DNA of 64,000 nt from Pseudovibrio exalbescens (GTDB taxonomy: Bacteria > Pseudomonadota > Alphaproteobacteria > Rhizobiales > Stappiaceae), in assembly GCF_028737195.1 (NCBI RefSeq), contig NZ_JAQZAJ010000004.1:124001-188000 (forward strand). Reading direction: 5' to 3'. The translations under genes were made by a program, and so were the position numbers. The notes beneath the pieces were generated by a model. The model saw only the letters and a program-made list of their open reading frames with translations, did no database searches and was not told where the DNA came from. Shown one piece after another: positions 1 through 8,834 of the stretch (position 1 is its first letter; each line of letters opens with the position of its first letter).

Positions 1-201
1 ACGCGGGTCCACTTCCGCGAACACGGAAACATATCCCTGATGCCGAGTGATGTTTGCGGGCACCACGCTCACAAGTGGCCTGGATTCCTCCTGAGTTTCG
101 TCCTCAGCTACTTCCGGTTCGTCTTCCTGCATTGAAAGAAATGCCAAGACGCCACCCAACACCATGAAAGCCGCAAGCAGCCACAAGAGACGCTTTGCCA
201 T
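1..201 (-). CDS. RND efflux periplasmic adaptor (membrane fusion protein), N-terminal part only
   Basis: Only the first 67 codons are in the window; the gene runs off the left edge. The start at 201 has AGGAG eight bases upstream. The product opens with MAKRLLWLLAAF, a hydrophobic signal-anchor, then an acidic stretch (EDEPEVAEDETQEE). It then reads RPLVSVVPANITRHQGYVSVFAEVDPR, typical of the first beta strand of HlyD/AcrA-type adaptors of RND pumps. Such proteins link an inner-membrane RND pump to an outer-membrane channel. It is divergent from a TetR gene across a long palindrome, the usual layout of a TetR-repressed efflux operon. The family call rests on few residues plus context. Confidence 0.6.
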   Translation of the reverse strand, partial: MAKRLLWLLAAFMVLGGVLAFLSMQEDEPEVAEDETQEESRPLVSVVPANITRHQGYVSVFAEVDPR

Positions 202-314
202 TTTTTTCTCCTAGAACCCGATTCTTGCCCCTGTGGAACGGTAGGCGAGCAAATCTGCTCATGAATTGACCTAGACAGTGGTGAGGTGAGTTGTCCTCAG
301 GGCTTCTAATTTTC

Positions 315-361
315 GAGACATACTTGTATCATAATAACAATATATGATACAAGTATGTCTC
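315..361. promoter_or_regulatory. TetR operator palindrome in divergent efflux promoter
   Basis: Perfect inverted repeat: 18-base arms (315-332 and 344-361, arm GAGACATACTTGTATCAT) around an 11-base AT-rich spacer. It lies between the efflux adaptor start (201) and the TetR start (390). Each arm also contains the near-palindrome ATACTTGTAT, so two repressor dimers could bind. The natural reading is autoregulation of the TetR gene and repression of the pump. Confidence 0.75.
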
Positions 362-389
362 ATAAAATTCTCTCGCTCGATAGGCTCCA

Positions 390-956
390 ATGACGCAGCA
401 GGACAAACGCATCGTACAATCCAGAAATGCCCTCATTAGCGCAGGGCGGCAGTTGTTGCTCAAAAATCCAGGCGCGTCTTTAAGTGAGGTTGCAAAGTTC
501 GCAGGGGTTGGGCGGGCCACGCTTTATCGGCATTTTGCCACGCGCGATGCGTTGATACTGGCTGTGTTCATTGACTCTCTGGAGGTACTGGCGGCAGAGA
601 TCGCCGCTTTGGAGGCAACCGGGCAGCGCGGTCGAGAGGCCATCGTGGCCTTGGTTGCAGCGCTCCTGCCAAAGGCTGAACACTTTCGTTTTGTTGGCGT
701 GCATTGGGATGAACTTGCGCCCAAGGTTCTCAGCGCTCAGGAGCTCGCGGAGCGGGACAAGGAGATGGTTCAGTTCATTGTCGAGGCGCAGGCCGAGGGC
801 GTCTTGCGCCCGGATCTGCCGCCAGAATGGATCGGATCAACCGTTGATGCATTGCTGTTCACGGCGTGGGAGTTGCGCGCAGGCGGCAAGGTGACCGATG
901 AACAAGCGCTTCAGATCGTACTGACCACCCTTTTTGAAGGCGTCGGCCCAAGGTAG
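390..956 (+). CDS. TetR family transcriptional regulator of the adjacent efflux pump
   Basis: A 188-residue protein with an N-terminal TetR helix-turn-helix: ASLSEVAKFAGVGRATLYRHFATRDAL at about residues 29-55 is the canonical recognition helix followed by the Y-hydrophobic-F turn. The remainder is a helical ligand-binding domain with no recognisable subfamily signature. It is divergent from the efflux adaptor, and the 315-361 palindrome lies 28 bases before its start, which fits a local repressor released by a pump substrate. No strong Shine-Dalgarno precedes the ATG; AGGCTCC at 382-388 is the best match. Confidence 0.88.
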   Translation: MTQQDKRIVQSRNALISAGRQLLLKNPGASLSEVAKFAGVGRATLYRHFATRDALILAVFIDSLEVLAAEIAALEATGQRGREAIVALVAALLPKAEHFRFVGVHWDELAPKVLSAQELAERDKEMVQFIVEAQAEGVLRPDLPPEWIGSTVDALLFTAWELRAGGKVTDEQALQIVLTTLFEGVGPR

Positions 957-984
957 ATGTTCCGGCCCCGCAGGGCCGAAACAT
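957..984 (+). terminator. Hairpin just after the TetR gene
   Basis: A 12-base-pair stem with one mismatch (ATGTT and CGGCCC pairing with GGGCCG and AACAT) begins right after the TAG of the TetR gene. No T-run follows, so intrinsic termination is uncertain. Confidence 0.4.
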
Positions 985-1647
985 CCCGGTGGCGTTAATG
1001 AGAGGGTGTTTCAAGCTGGTTTTCAAAGCGCAAACAACTTGGAATGTGTCTTGAGTTTTTGCTCCTGGAAAATTTCTTCTGCTGCAGACCCCTCGCCAAG
1101 GCACCGCTGTCAGGTCGACCGGGGCAGAGACGTCCAGTTCGACTGAAAACAGGTCGGATGAAAAGCGAATGCGCAACGGGTGAAATGGCGGTCTCTGCGC
1201 GTTTCCACGTAGCGTTGAGTGCAGGCTTGGGCCTTTGATGTGATCCTGATTCACTCAAAACAGGTGAACTGCCCACAACAGATGAAAATTATTTGAAATA
1301 TATTAGACCTGTTCAAAGTTGCAGCAGTGAGGTGGGATTGCACTCAGTGCGCGTATTCTCGAACTTGAGTTTTACTTTGGTGGCCCCAGTCGAGGTATTG
1401 GCTCGTGAGATATTAACTAGCGGAACTCACTCGAAAAATCCTGTTCCCTGAAATTTCAGAGGTAGCGTATGGCTCAACAAAACACCTAGATATTGACCCG
1501 CTGTAATTCAGTGGTCATAAAGATTCCCTAAGGTCAGAGTTTCTCCCTAGCAGTGATATATAAGTAGGAAAACGATTGCGCAAACGTTTGTCTGGGGTTT
1601 TAATGCCTCCAACGACACGATTCATGATCTGTTTGGGAGCGGCCCTC
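985..1647. other. Long intergenic region upstream of the ribose operon
   Basis: No supportable gene is seen between the TetR hairpin and rbsD. Short open frames on both strands overlap each other and lack ribosome sites. The last part (from about 1540) holds the ribose promoter area: a TATATA element at 1557-1562 followed by the LacI-type operator at 1581-1590. The rest shows nothing recognisable. Confidence 0.5.
1581..1590. promoter_or_regulatory. LacI-family operator (probable RbsR site) before rbsD
   Basis: CAAACGTTTG is a perfect palindrome with the central CG typical of LacI/GalR-family operators. It lies 19 bases after a TATATA element (1557-1562), so a bound repressor would cover the transcription start. 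The only LacI-family gene in the window is rbsR in the same operon. Confidence 0.65.
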
Positions 1648-2067
1648 ATGAGAAAAAGCGTTCTTCAAAACGCACCTATTTCCGACATCATTTCCCGCAT
1701 GGGCCATGGCGATGGCATCTGCGTGGGTGATGCAGGCCTGCCAATTCCAGCAGGTACCGAGCGGATCGATCTTGCGGTCCGTCGTCACTTGCCTGGCATG
1801 CTTGATGTGGCCGAGACCATTGGTGGTGAGCTTCAGATCGAACGTGTTCTGATCGCGAAAGAAATGGTCGAGCAACAGCCCGACTACCACGCGGAAGTCA
1901 TGGCGTTCATAGCGCGCATTGCGGATGCGCAAGGCACCGACATTGCCGTCGCCACTACTTCCCATGATGATTTCAAGAAAGAAACAGCAAGTTGTAAGGC
2001 CGTTGTGCGCACCGGGGAGTGTACTCCTTACGCAAACGTCATTTTCTACGCTGGCGTTTCGTTTTAA
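1648..2067 (+). CDS. rbsD: D-ribose pyranase RbsD
   Basis: A 139-residue protein that interconverts beta-pyranose and beta-furanose ribose so that ribokinase receives its substrate. GHGDGICVGDAGLPIPAGTERID near the N-terminus matches the RbsD/FucU core (GH-D...DAGLPIP), and the C-terminal RTGECTPYANVIFYAGVSF matches E. coli RbsD almost residue for residue. The ATG at 1648 is chosen because GGGAG precedes it and it yields the family's length. An upstream TTG at 1576 would put the operator inside the gene. First gene of the ribose operon; rbsA follows after 41 bases. RbsD proteins are cytoplasmic decamers. Confidence 0.93.
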   Translation: MRKSVLQNAPISDIISRMGHGDGICVGDAGLPIPAGTERIDLAVRRHLPGMLDVAETIGGELQIERVLIAKEMVEQQPDYHAEVMAFIARIADAQGTDIAVATTSHDDFKKETASCKAVVRTGECTPYANVIFYAGVSF

Positions 2068-2108
2068 GTCGTAACGACCAAACTTGCAGCTTGGGAGGGT
2101 AAGCGGAA

Positions 2109-3593
2109 GTGTCGGCCCTATTAGAACTTAAAGACATCAAGAAGTCCTTTGGCGCGGTTCATGTTCTCAAGTCCGTTGGTCTTGAGATCCATCCGGGCCG
2201 GGCTGTTGGCCTCGCCGGCGAGAACGGTGCGGGCAAGTCAACCCTGATGAAAATCATTGCAGGCATTTATGCACGAGATGCTGGCACCATCACCTACAAG
2301 GGTGAAACGGTAAACTACACCAGTGCCCGTCAGGCCATTGATGATGGCATCGCAGTGATCCACCAGGAGCTAAACCTCCTGCCAGGCCTCAGCGTTGCTG
2401 AAAACATTTTCCTTGGGCGCGAGCCAACGAAGCTTGGAAAGATCCAGTGGGACTACGTTAAGTCCGAGTCCAAGAAGTGGCTTGAGGCGCTCAAGCAGAA
2501 CATCGACCCTGCCGCGCCCCTGGGTTCCCTCAGCATTGCTCAGCAGCAAATGGTTGAGATCGCACGGGCCCTGTCGCTCAACGCGGAAGTCATCATCATG
2601 GATGAGCCGACGGACGCCTTGACCGATATTGAAGCCAAGATCCTGTTTGAGGTCGTGGCTGACCTAAAAGCGCAGGGCAAAGGCCTCGTCTTCATCTCTC
2701 ACCGTCTGGCAGAGATCTTTGAGATTTGTGAGGACATCGCCATTCTGCGCGACGGTCAGATGGTCCACACCGGCCCAACCGCCGAGATTACGGAAAATGA
2801 TCTGATCCGGCACATGGTGGGCCGCGAACTTTCCGACCAGTATCCATTCGTTCCGGCAAAGCCCGGTGACATTCGGCTAGAGGTCGAAAAACTTTCAGCA
2901 AAAGGCTTCCACGAAGTTTCCTTTAGCGCAAGGGCGGGTGAAGTGGTTGGCTTTTCCGGACTGGTGGGCGCCGGCCGGACCGAATTGGCCAAGGCCATAT
3001 TCGGAGCCAACCACGTCACAAGTGGCACCATCAAGATTGATGGGAAAGCAGTGACGATCTCCAACCCACGTCAGGGCATTGCCAATCACATTGGCTATGT
3101 GACAGAGGACCGGAAGTCCGAAGGCCTCATTCAGATGCATCCGGTCGGCTCCAACATGTCGCTGACCGGCATTGCCAAGTTCACCAATGGCATGGGCATG
3201 GTGAACCGCAAGTCTGAAGAGATCACCATTGACGAGTTCATCAAGGCGTTCAGCATCAAGACACAAGGTGGCGCAAGTCTGGTGCAGAACCTGTCCGGTG
3301 GTAACCAGCAGAAGGTCTCCATCGCCAAATCGCTGATCCCCGGACCGCGCATCCTGATCCTTGATGAGCCAACCCGCGGTGTCGACGTCGGCGCCAAACG
3401 GGAAATTTACTCACTCATCAACACGCTCAAGGCCGAGGGTCTGTGCATACTCCTGATTTCCTCCGATATGCCTGAGCTTTTGGGCATTTCAGATCGGATT
3501 CTGGTGCTTTCCAGCGGAAAGCTGACCGGTGAATTCTCTCGGGACGAAGCCGACCAGGAAAGCATCATGCGCTGCGCTGTAGCGGGCCAGTAA
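2109..3593 (+). CDS. rbsA: Ribose ABC transporter, ATP-binding protein RbsA
   Basis: A 494-residue protein with two fused ATPase domains, as in carbohydrate-uptake-2 (CUT2) transporters. Domain 1 has Walker A GENGAGKST (about residues 37-45), a signature region LGSLSIAQQQMVEIARAL and Walker B IIMDEPTDAL. Domain 2 has degenerate Walker A GLVGAGRTE, canonical signature LSGGNQQK and Walker B ILILDEPTRGVDVG. This asymmetry is normal for RbsA/MglA/XylG. The start is GTG, with GGGAGGG 13 bases upstream. It energises uptake through RbsC and RbsB, encoded just downstream. Confidence 0.95.
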   Translation: MSALLELKDIKKSFGAVHVLKSVGLEIHPGRAVGLAGENGAGKSTLMKIIAGIYARDAGTITYKGETVNYTSARQAIDDGIAVIHQELNLLPGLSVAENIFLGREPTKLGKIQWDYVKSESKKWLEALKQNIDPAAPLGSLSIAQQQMVEIARALSLNAEVIIMDEPTDALTDIEAKILFEVVADLKAQGKGLVFISHRLAEIFEICEDIAILRDGQMVHTGPTAEITENDLIRHMVGRELSDQYPFVPAKPGDIRLEVEKLSAKGFHEVSFSARAGEVVGFSGLVGAGRTELAKAIFGANHVTSGTIKIDGKAVTISNPRQGIANHIGYVTEDRKSEGLIQMHPVGSNMSLTGIAKFTNGMGMVNRKSEEITIDEFIKAFSIKTQGGASLVQNLSGGNQQKVSIAKSLIPGPRILILDEPTRGVDVGAKREIYSLINTLKAEGLCILLISSDMPELLGISDRILVLSSGKLTGEFSRDEADQESIMRCAVAGQ

Positions 3594-3617
3594 GCGCGCA
3601 GAAAACGGGTAGGAACC

Positions 3618-4562
3618 ATGAACGTTAAACAATTCGCAAGCGACAACAAATCGCTGATTGGCCTTCTGCTATTGATGGCAATCGTTTCGGTGATCAATGC
3701 CAACTTCCTTGGCGTTGACAACATGCTGAACATCCTGCGTCAGACCTCAATCAACGCTGTGATTGCGATGGGCATGACCTTTGTAATCATCACGGCTGGT
3801 ATTGATCTGTCAGTGGGCTCAATCCTTGCCTTTGCGGGCGCCGTCTGCGCCAGTCTGATCGGCATGGACACCCCCTTGGTGCTGGCCTTGTTTGCCACAT
3901 TGCTGGTGGGCGCGGCGCTTGGCGCAACCAGTGGCGTCATCATCGCGTATGCCGGGGTGCAGCCTTTCATTGCCACACTTGTTGGTATGACCATGATCCG
4001 CGGTGCAACCCTGGTTTATACTGAGGGTCGCCCAATCTCGACCGGCAGCTTCGACGTTGCAGAGAGCTTTTATCAGTTCGGTGCGGGCTATACCTTTGGT
4101 TTGCCTAACCCTGTGGTCGTCGCAGCGGTCGTGTTAATCATCTGTTGGTTTATTCTTACACACACCAAGTTGGGTAGGTATGTTTACGCTATTGGCGGCA
4201 ACGAAAACGTAGCACGTTTGTCCGGCGTAAATGTAAGAGCTGTCAAAATTACCGTCTACGCTATCAGTGGCACGCTGGCAGCTCTGGCGGGGATCATTCT
4301 GACCGCTCGCTTGGAGTCAGCTCAGCCTACAGCAGGTCTGGGTTACGAGTTGGATGCCATCGCCGCAGTCGTTCTGGGAGGAACCAGCCTCATGGGCGGC
4401 CGTGGTCGAATTATTGGCACCATCATCGGTGCGCTGATTATCGGCGTGCTGAACAACGCCCTGAACATCATGGATGTATCATCTTACTACCAGATGATCG
4501 CCAAGGGCGCTGTGATCCTTCTCGCGGTTGTTGTTGACAGCCGTGGCAAGGCAAATGGTTAG
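3618..4562 (+). CDS. rbsC: Ribose ABC transporter, permease RbsC
   Basis: A 314-residue integral membrane protein with 8-10 hydrophobic helices. It contains the CUT2 permease hallmark [23 protein letters not shown] near residue 55 and [27 protein letters not shown] near the C-terminus. The start has AGGAACC upstream. It forms the inner-membrane channel with RbsA and receives ribose from RbsB. It lies 24 bases after rbsA; the rbsB start follows after 31 bases, so translation is probably coupled. Confidence 0.95.
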   Translation: MNVKQFASDNKSLIGLLLLMAIVSVINANFLGVDNMLNILRQTSINAVIAMGMTFVIITAGIDLSVGSILAFAGAVCASLIGMDTPLVLALFATLLVGAALGATSGVIIAYAGVQPFIATLVGMTMIRGATLVYTEGRPISTGSFDVAESFYQFGAGYTFGLPNPVVVAAVVLIICWFILTHTKLGRYVYAIGGNENVARLSGVNVRAVKITVYAISGTLAALAGIILTARLESAQPTAGLGYELDAIAAVVLGGTSLMGGRGRIIGTIIGALIIGVLNNALNIMDVSSYYQMIAKGAVILLAVVVDSRGKANG

Positions 4563-4593
4563 GTCACGTAGGCCACTTCATCGGGAGATTGAA

Positions 4594-5475
4594 ATGAAGA
4601 AACTACTTGGAATCGCCGTCGGTACAGCAATGCTGTTGGGCTCCACCGCTCATTCAATGGCAGCTGACACCATGGCACTGGTTGTCTCCACCCTGAATAA
4701 TCCATTCTTCGTCACCCTCAAGGACGGTGCTGAAGCCAAGGCTCAGGAAATGGGTTACGAACTGCTTGTTCTCGACAGCCAGAACGATCCAGCCAAAGAA
4801 CTTGCCAACGTTGAAGACGTTCTGAACAAGGACATCAAGATCCTTCTCATCAACCCAACCGACTCTGACGCAGTTTCCAGCTCGATCCGCGCTGCAAACC
4901 GCAAGGAAATTCCGGTTGTTACCCTGGACCGTGGCGCGTCCCGTGGTGAAGTTGTCTCTCACGTTGCATCCGACAACGTTCTGGGCGGCGAAATGGCCGG
5001 TAAGCTGATCGCTGAAAAGCTTGGCGGTTCCGGTAAGGTTGTAGAGCTGGAAGGCGTACCAGGTACGTCAGCTGCTCGTGACCGTGGTGAAGGCTTCAAC
5101 AAGGCAGTTGCAGCAGTGGAAGGCATCGAAGTTGTTGCCAGCCAGCCAGCTGATTTTGACCGTACCAAGGGTCTGAACGTGATGGAAAACATCCTTCAGG
5201 CACAGCCAGAGATCAACGCTGTGTTCGCACACAACGATGAAATGGCTCTGGGTGCAGCAAAGGCAATTGAAGCATCTGGTCGCGACATCATCGTGGTCGG
5301 CTTTGACGGCACCAATGACGGCGTTGCAGCGGTAAACGATGGCTCCATGCTGGCGACTGTTGCACAGCAGGCTAGCATGATCGGTGCCATCGGCATCATC
5401 ACTGCAGACCAGATCCTTAAGGGTGAAAGCGTAGAAGCTTACACTCCTGTTCCACTGAAGCTGGTAACCAAGTAA
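4594..5475 (+). CDS. rbsB: Ribose ABC transporter, periplasmic binding protein RbsB
   Basis: A 293-residue protein. The ATG at 4594 has CGGGAGA upstream and gives a clean signal peptide ([24 protein letters not shown]) with cleavage before [16 protein letters not shown] frame-extended start inside rbsC lacks this logic. The mature part is a type I periplasmic binding fold: [52 protein letters not shown] and VVGFDGT are conserved in ribose/autoinducer-2 binding proteins. Codon use is strongly biased (few rare codons), as expected for a highly expressed binding protein. A hairpin directly downstream may protect its mRNA segment. Confidence 0.95.
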   Translation: MKKLLGIAVGTAMLLGSTAHSMAADTMALVVSTLNNPFFVTLKDGAEAKAQEMGYELLVLDSQNDPAKELANVEDVLNKDIKILLINPTDSDAVSSSIRAANRKEIPVVTLDRGASRGEVVSHVASDNVLGGEMAGKLIAEKLGGSGKVVELEGVPGTSAARDRGEGFNKAVAAVEGIEVVASQPADFDRTKGLNVMENILQAQPEINAVFAHNDEMALGAAKAIEASGRDIIVVGFDGTNDGVAAVNDGSMLATVAQQASMIGAIGIITADQILKGESVEAYTPVPLKLVTK

Positions 5476-5502
5476 TACATCAGCTAGTGCTGTGATAGAT
5501 TC

Positions 5503-5527
5503 GGACCCGGCGCACCGTGCCGGGTCC
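5503..5527 (+). terminator. Hairpin between rbsB and rbsR
   Basis: Perfect 9-base-pair stem (GGACCCGGC/GCCGGGTCC) with a 7-base loop, no T-run. Stems in this place after binding-protein genes often act as mRNA stabilisers or partial attenuators, which would lower rbsR and rbsK expression relative to rbsB. Confidence 0.55.
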
Positions 5528-5549
5528 ACCAGACGAGGCGTGGGGAAAG

Positions 5550-6545
5550 ATGGTCAGTATCAAAGATGTAGCTCAAACAGCTGGCGTGTCACCTTCGACA
5601 GTTTCTCACGTTATCAATAAGACACGGTACGTGTCCCCATCGACAACCCGACGTGTAGAGCGGGCGATCGACCAGCTCGGCTTCCACCCAAGTACTCTCG
5701 CCCGTGCCCTGAAAATGAACCGGACCAACAATCTGGGCATGTTGGTTTCCTCCAGTACGAACCCTTTCTTTGCAGAGGTTGTTCGCGGGGTTGAGGAAGG
5801 GTGCTATCAAAACAACTTCAGCCTGATCCTGTGCAACTCGGGCAATGAGATTGACCGGCAGCTCGATAACCTGACCACACTTGTTCAAAAGCGCATTGAT
5901 GCGCTGGTGGTCATGACAAATCGCTCCGAAGAAAAGTTCAATGAGGCCCTGCAAAAAGTGAAGGGCCTGCCAAAGGTGGTGTTGGATTCAGCGCCGCAGG
6001 AACATGCCTGCACGTTGCAGGATGACTCTGTTCTTGGCGGTCGTCTGGCCACCAACCACCTGCTGTCCTGCGGCCTGAAAAAAATAGGCTGCCTGAAGGG
6101 CCCGGAAGGCCATCCACGCTCCATCGACCGTCATCGCGGCTATCTTGAGGCCATGTCTGCAGCTGATTTGCCAGTGAACGCCGAATGGAGTGCTTCTGGG
6201 CCCCTCACCGTTTCTGGGGGCTACAAAGCCATGTCCCAGATCCTGGAGCGTGGTCAGATGCCAGAAGCCATTTTCGCGTTCAACGATCTCATGGCCATTG
6301 GCGCTTACCATGCGATACAGGAGCGAGGCCTGCGTATCCCTGAGGACATTTCTGTTATGGGATACGATGATATTGAATATGCTGGCTACATGACGCCAAC
6401 ACTGACAACAATCAAGCAACCGAGTTTCGAGCTGGGTCTGGAAGCTGCCAGAACGCTGATCGACCACCTGGACAACAAGGTGGACATGCCCCCTGTCATT
6501 CAGCTCGTGCCAGAACTCGTCATCCGTCAATCGGTAAGGAAGTAG
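5550..6545 (+). CDS. rbsR: LacI-family ribose operon repressor RbsR
   Basis: A 331-residue regulator. Residues 1-50 hold the LacI helix-turn-helix MVSIKDVAQTAGVSPSTVSHVINKTRYVSPSTTRRVERAI. The rest is a periplasmic-binding-like effector domain (NNLGMLVSSSTNPFFAEVVRG; FAFNDLMAIGAYHAIQERGLRIPEDISVMGYDDIEYA; LTTIKQP). The ATG at 5550 is preferred over a GTG at 5517 because it begins with the family's usual MVSIKDVA. It is likely to bind CAAACGTTTG ahead of rbsD and respond to ribose. Its position between rbsB and rbsK inside the operon makes it autoregulated. Confidence 0.9.
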   Translation: MVSIKDVAQTAGVSPSTVSHVINKTRYVSPSTTRRVERAIDQLGFHPSTLARALKMNRTNNLGMLVSSSTNPFFAEVVRGVEEGCYQNNFSLILCNSGNEIDRQLDNLTTLVQKRIDALVVMTNRSEEKFNEALQKVKGLPKVVLDSAPQEHACTLQDDSVLGGRLATNHLLSCGLKKIGCLKGPEGHPRSIDRHRGYLEAMSAADLPVNAEWSASGPLTVSGGYKAMSQILERGQMPEAIFAFNDLMAIGAYHAIQERGLRIPEDISVMGYDDIEYAGYMTPTLTTIKQPSFELGLEAARTLIDHLDNKVDMPPVIQLVPELVIRQSVRK

Positions 6546-6552
6546 GAAAGCC

Positions 6553-7473
6553 ATGTCCATCGCGGTTCTAGGCTCCATCAATGTCGACATCATCACGCGT
6601 TCAGAGCGTCTGCCAAAGCCGGGCGAGACCCTGCATGGGCAAAGCTATACCACCAGTCTTGGCGGCAAGGGCTGTAACCAGGCCGTGGCAGCACGCAAAC
6701 TGGGCAGCGACACCACGCTGATTGGCCGGGTTGGCAAGGACAGCTTTGGCCAGCTTGCACTTGATAACCTGCGGGAATTTGGCGTGCCTCTGACGGATGT
6801 CATGGTGGATGAGAACACGGCTACCGGGATTGCCGTGATTGGCGTTGATGCGAATGCGGAAAACAGCATCACGGTGATCGGCGGTGCCAACATGGCCGTG
6901 GATTCATCTGATGTGGCGCGCACCAGATCGGTGATTGAAGAAGCCAAGATCCTGATGATTCAGCTGGAAGTGCCGGTTGAGACTTGCCTTGAAGCGGCGG
7001 CCTTGTGCCGGGCAGCCGGGGGAACGGTGATCTTTGATCCGGCTCCAGCGCCTGCCCATGGGCTGCCTGCGGGCTTCCTTGAAAACGTTGATGTGGTTAC
7101 GCCCAATGAGACCGAAACTCATATCCTGACCGGTATTCTGCCAACCAACGAAGCTGAGGCCCAGCAGGCTGCCGAAAAGTTGCATGCAAAAGGCATATCT
7201 GCCGCCATCGTGAAGCTGGGTGCCAACGGGGTGTACTACAGCGGTTATGGTGAGACCGGCTTCATCAAGCCGTTCAAAGTTGAGAGCATCGACAGCGTGG
7301 CTGCTGGTGACTGCTTCAATGGCGGTCTTGCACACGCCCTGCATACCGGCTTGCCATTTGGTGAGGCCGTCCGCTACGCTGCGGCCTGCGGCGCGCTTGC
7401 AACCACCAAGATCGGCGCTGCCCCTGCCGCGCCTACAGCGGCAGAAGTGGAAGCTCTACTCAATTCACAGTGA
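6553..7473 (+). CDS. rbsK: Ribokinase RbsK
   Basis: A 306-residue PfkB-family sugar kinase that phosphorylates D-ribose at O5. N-terminal motif GSINVDIITRSERLPKPGETLHGQSYTTSLGGKGCNQAVAA is diagnostic for ribokinase (GGKGxNQAVAA). The C-terminal PfkB motif appears as DSVAAGDCFNGGLAHAL with catalytic Asp in AAGDCF; NPxE equivalent is TPNETE. The start has AGGAAAG upstream and lies seven bases after the rbsR stop. It completes the path from imported ribose to ribose 5-phosphate and ends the operon; a strong terminator follows. Confidence 0.95.
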   Translation: MSIAVLGSINVDIITRSERLPKPGETLHGQSYTTSLGGKGCNQAVAARKLGSDTTLIGRVGKDSFGQLALDNLREFGVPLTDVMVDENTATGIAVIGVDANAENSITVIGGANMAVDSSDVARTRSVIEEAKILMIQLEVPVETCLEAAALCRAAGGTVIFDPAPAPAHGLPAGFLENVDVVTPNETETHILTGILPTNEAEAQQAAEKLHAKGISAAIVKLGANGVYYSGYGETGFIKPFKVESIDSVAAGDCFNGGLAHALHTGLPFGEAVRYAAACGALATTKIGAAPAAPTAAEVEALLNSQ

Positions 7474-7494
7474 GGCCATATCACTGAACCCGAG

Positions 7495-7529
7495 GAGGAC
7501 TGGTGTGTGGCGCGCCAGTCCTCTTTTTT
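7495..7529 (+). terminator. Rho-independent terminator of the ribose operon
   Basis: GAGGACTGG (7495-7503) pairs with CCAGTCCTC (7515-7523) and is followed at once by six T's (7524-7529). Confidence 0.9.
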
Positions 7530-7634
7530 GTTTTAAACGCCCAGAATTTCCGCGCCTCCCCTATTGGCCATGCTTTTCTTTGTGGCACAGTGTGGTACAC
7601 CGCGTTCCGAATGGTGAGAAGGAACAGGATTTCC

Positions 7635-8132
7635 ATGCGTATTGTCGTGATGGGTGTAAGCGGATGTGGCAAGTCCACAGTCGGTCGTGCTTTGGCAGAC
7701 CGGCTCGGGTTGCCGTATATCGAAGGCGATGCGCTGCATTCCGATGACAACAAACGCAAGATGGCTGAAGGCATTCCACTGACCGATGAAGACCGCTGGC
7801 CCTGGCTGGACCAGGTGGGCCATGCTCTTGCTGCGCCCGACCATGGTGCGGTTGCCGCGTGCTCCGCGCTAAAGAAGAGCTATCGTGATCGATTGCGCAG
7901 TGCATCCGGTGCTGATCTCAAATTCATTTTCCTTTACGGCTCTCGAGACCTGTTGCAGCAGCGCATGGAAACGCGCGAAGGGCACTTCATGCCGCCCGCG
8001 CTGCTGGAAAGCCAGCTTGCCACGCTTGAGAACCCAACTGAAGAGCCCGGTGTGCTGCCGCTTGATGTGGCAGAACATGCTGAAACTCTTGCGGAAAAAG
8101 CAGTCCTGTGGCTTGAAGGCGAAGCCGGATAG
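7635..8132 (+). CDS. Gluconokinase (GntK type)
   Basis: A 165-residue P-loop kinase: MRIVVMGVSGCGKSTVGRALADRLGLPYIEGDALHSDDNKRKMAEGIPLTDEDRWPWL is the N-terminus of GntK-family gluconate kinases (Walker A at residues 7-15, EGDxxH, GxPLxDxDRxPWL). The ACSALKKSYRDRLR and FIFLYGSRDLLQQRMETREGHFMPPALLESQLATLE segments also match the family. It converts gluconate to 6-phosphogluconate for the Entner-Doudoroff or pentose phosphate pathway. The ATG at 7635 gives the family's compact length; earlier in-frame codons would overlap the rbs terminator. No gluconate transporter is beside it. Confidence 0.92.
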   Translation: MRIVVMGVSGCGKSTVGRALADRLGLPYIEGDALHSDDNKRKMAEGIPLTDEDRWPWLDQVGHALAAPDHGAVAACSALKKSYRDRLRSASGADLKFIFLYGSRDLLQQRMETREGHFMPPALLESQLATLENPTEEPGVLPLDVAEHAETLAEKAVLWLEGEAG

Positions 8133-8215
8133 CAAAGCCTATTAGGTCTAACGGTTCAATTTACGGGTGCTATGGCGGCCGCTAGCCTTCCTTCCAGAAA
8201 CAGGGAGGGAAGCAA

Positions 8216-8620
8216 ATGGACATACTGGCTTTTGCCAAGGGCGTTTTTGAAGCGCAGCGATTTTCGAAGTTCATTGGAGCGGAACTGACAGGAGCGACAC
8301 CAACAACTGCTGAAATCACGTTGGCAATTCGGGACGAACTGAAACAGCAGCATGATTTTGTTCATGGCGGTGTGCTGAGCTATCTTGCTGACAATGCAAT
8401 CACTTTTGCGGGCGGCATTGCCCTTGGCGGCAACGCGTTGACCTCTGAATACAAGATCAACTATGTACGCCCGGCGGTTGGCGAGACGCTGATTGCGCGG
8501 GCAAAGGTAGAGGCCTCCGGCAAACGCCAAGCCGTGTGCTCCTGCGCAATCTTTGTTCTGGCCGATGGGGCCGAGAAGGTCTGTGCAATCGCGCAAGGCA
8601 CTGTGGTTCCAGCGGGTTAG
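8216..8620 (+). CDS. PaaI-type hotdog thioesterase
   Basis: A 134-residue protein with the hotdog thioesterase core: KQQHDFVHGGVLSYLADNAITFAGGIAL (HGGxxxxLAD, about residues 49-60, Asp being the usual catalytic residue) and YKINYVRPAVGETLIARAKVEASGKRQAVCSCAIFVL. Such proteins hydrolyse acyl- or phenylacyl-CoA in the cytosol, and the substrate cannot be read from sequence. The ATG at 8216 has a clear GGGAGGG upstream. It converges on the small membrane protein gene ending at 8622. Confidence 0.85.
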   Translation: MDILAFAKGVFEAQRFSKFIGAELTGATPTTAEITLAIRDELKQQHDFVHGGVLSYLADNAITFAGGIALGGNALTSEYKINYVRPAVGETLIARAKVEASGKRQAVCSCAIFVLADGAEKVCAIAQGTVVPAG

Positions 8621-8621
8621 C

Positions 8622-8834
8622 TCATTTGGTGAGCCGGCGCAGGCCGCGCTTCAATGCCATGATCACCAAGCCGCCAAGGCCGGCGGCAAGGAACAGATAG
8701 CCCATGGGGATGAGGAAAAATGGCTCACGCAAGAGCCCGTTTTCGTCGACGGTGCTGCCGATCATTTGAAAGGCCACAACACAACCAACACCGATCAGCG
8801 TAAGTATGACGAATACAATTTGAGTTTTGGTCAT
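8622..8834 (-). CDS. Small two-helix membrane protein coupled to the RES toxin gene
   Basis: A 70-residue protein with two hydrophobic helices (TQIVFVILTLIGVGCVVAFQMIG and FFLIPMGYLFLAAGLGGLVIMAL) and a basic tail (KRGLRRLTK). It resembles small DUF3955-type inner-membrane proteins, but I am not certain of the family. Its ATG overlaps the TGA of the RES gene by one base, so it is probably translated with the toxin-antitoxin operon. Function unknown. Confidence 0.6.
   Translation of the reverse strand: MTKTQIVFVILTLIGVGCVVAFQMIGSTVDENGLLREPFFLIPMGYLFLAAGLGGLVIMALKRGLRRLTK

Noticed and set aside
1576-1647. Earlier TTG start for rbsD
   Set aside because: Would place the LacI-type operator inside the gene and add 24 residues absent from the family.
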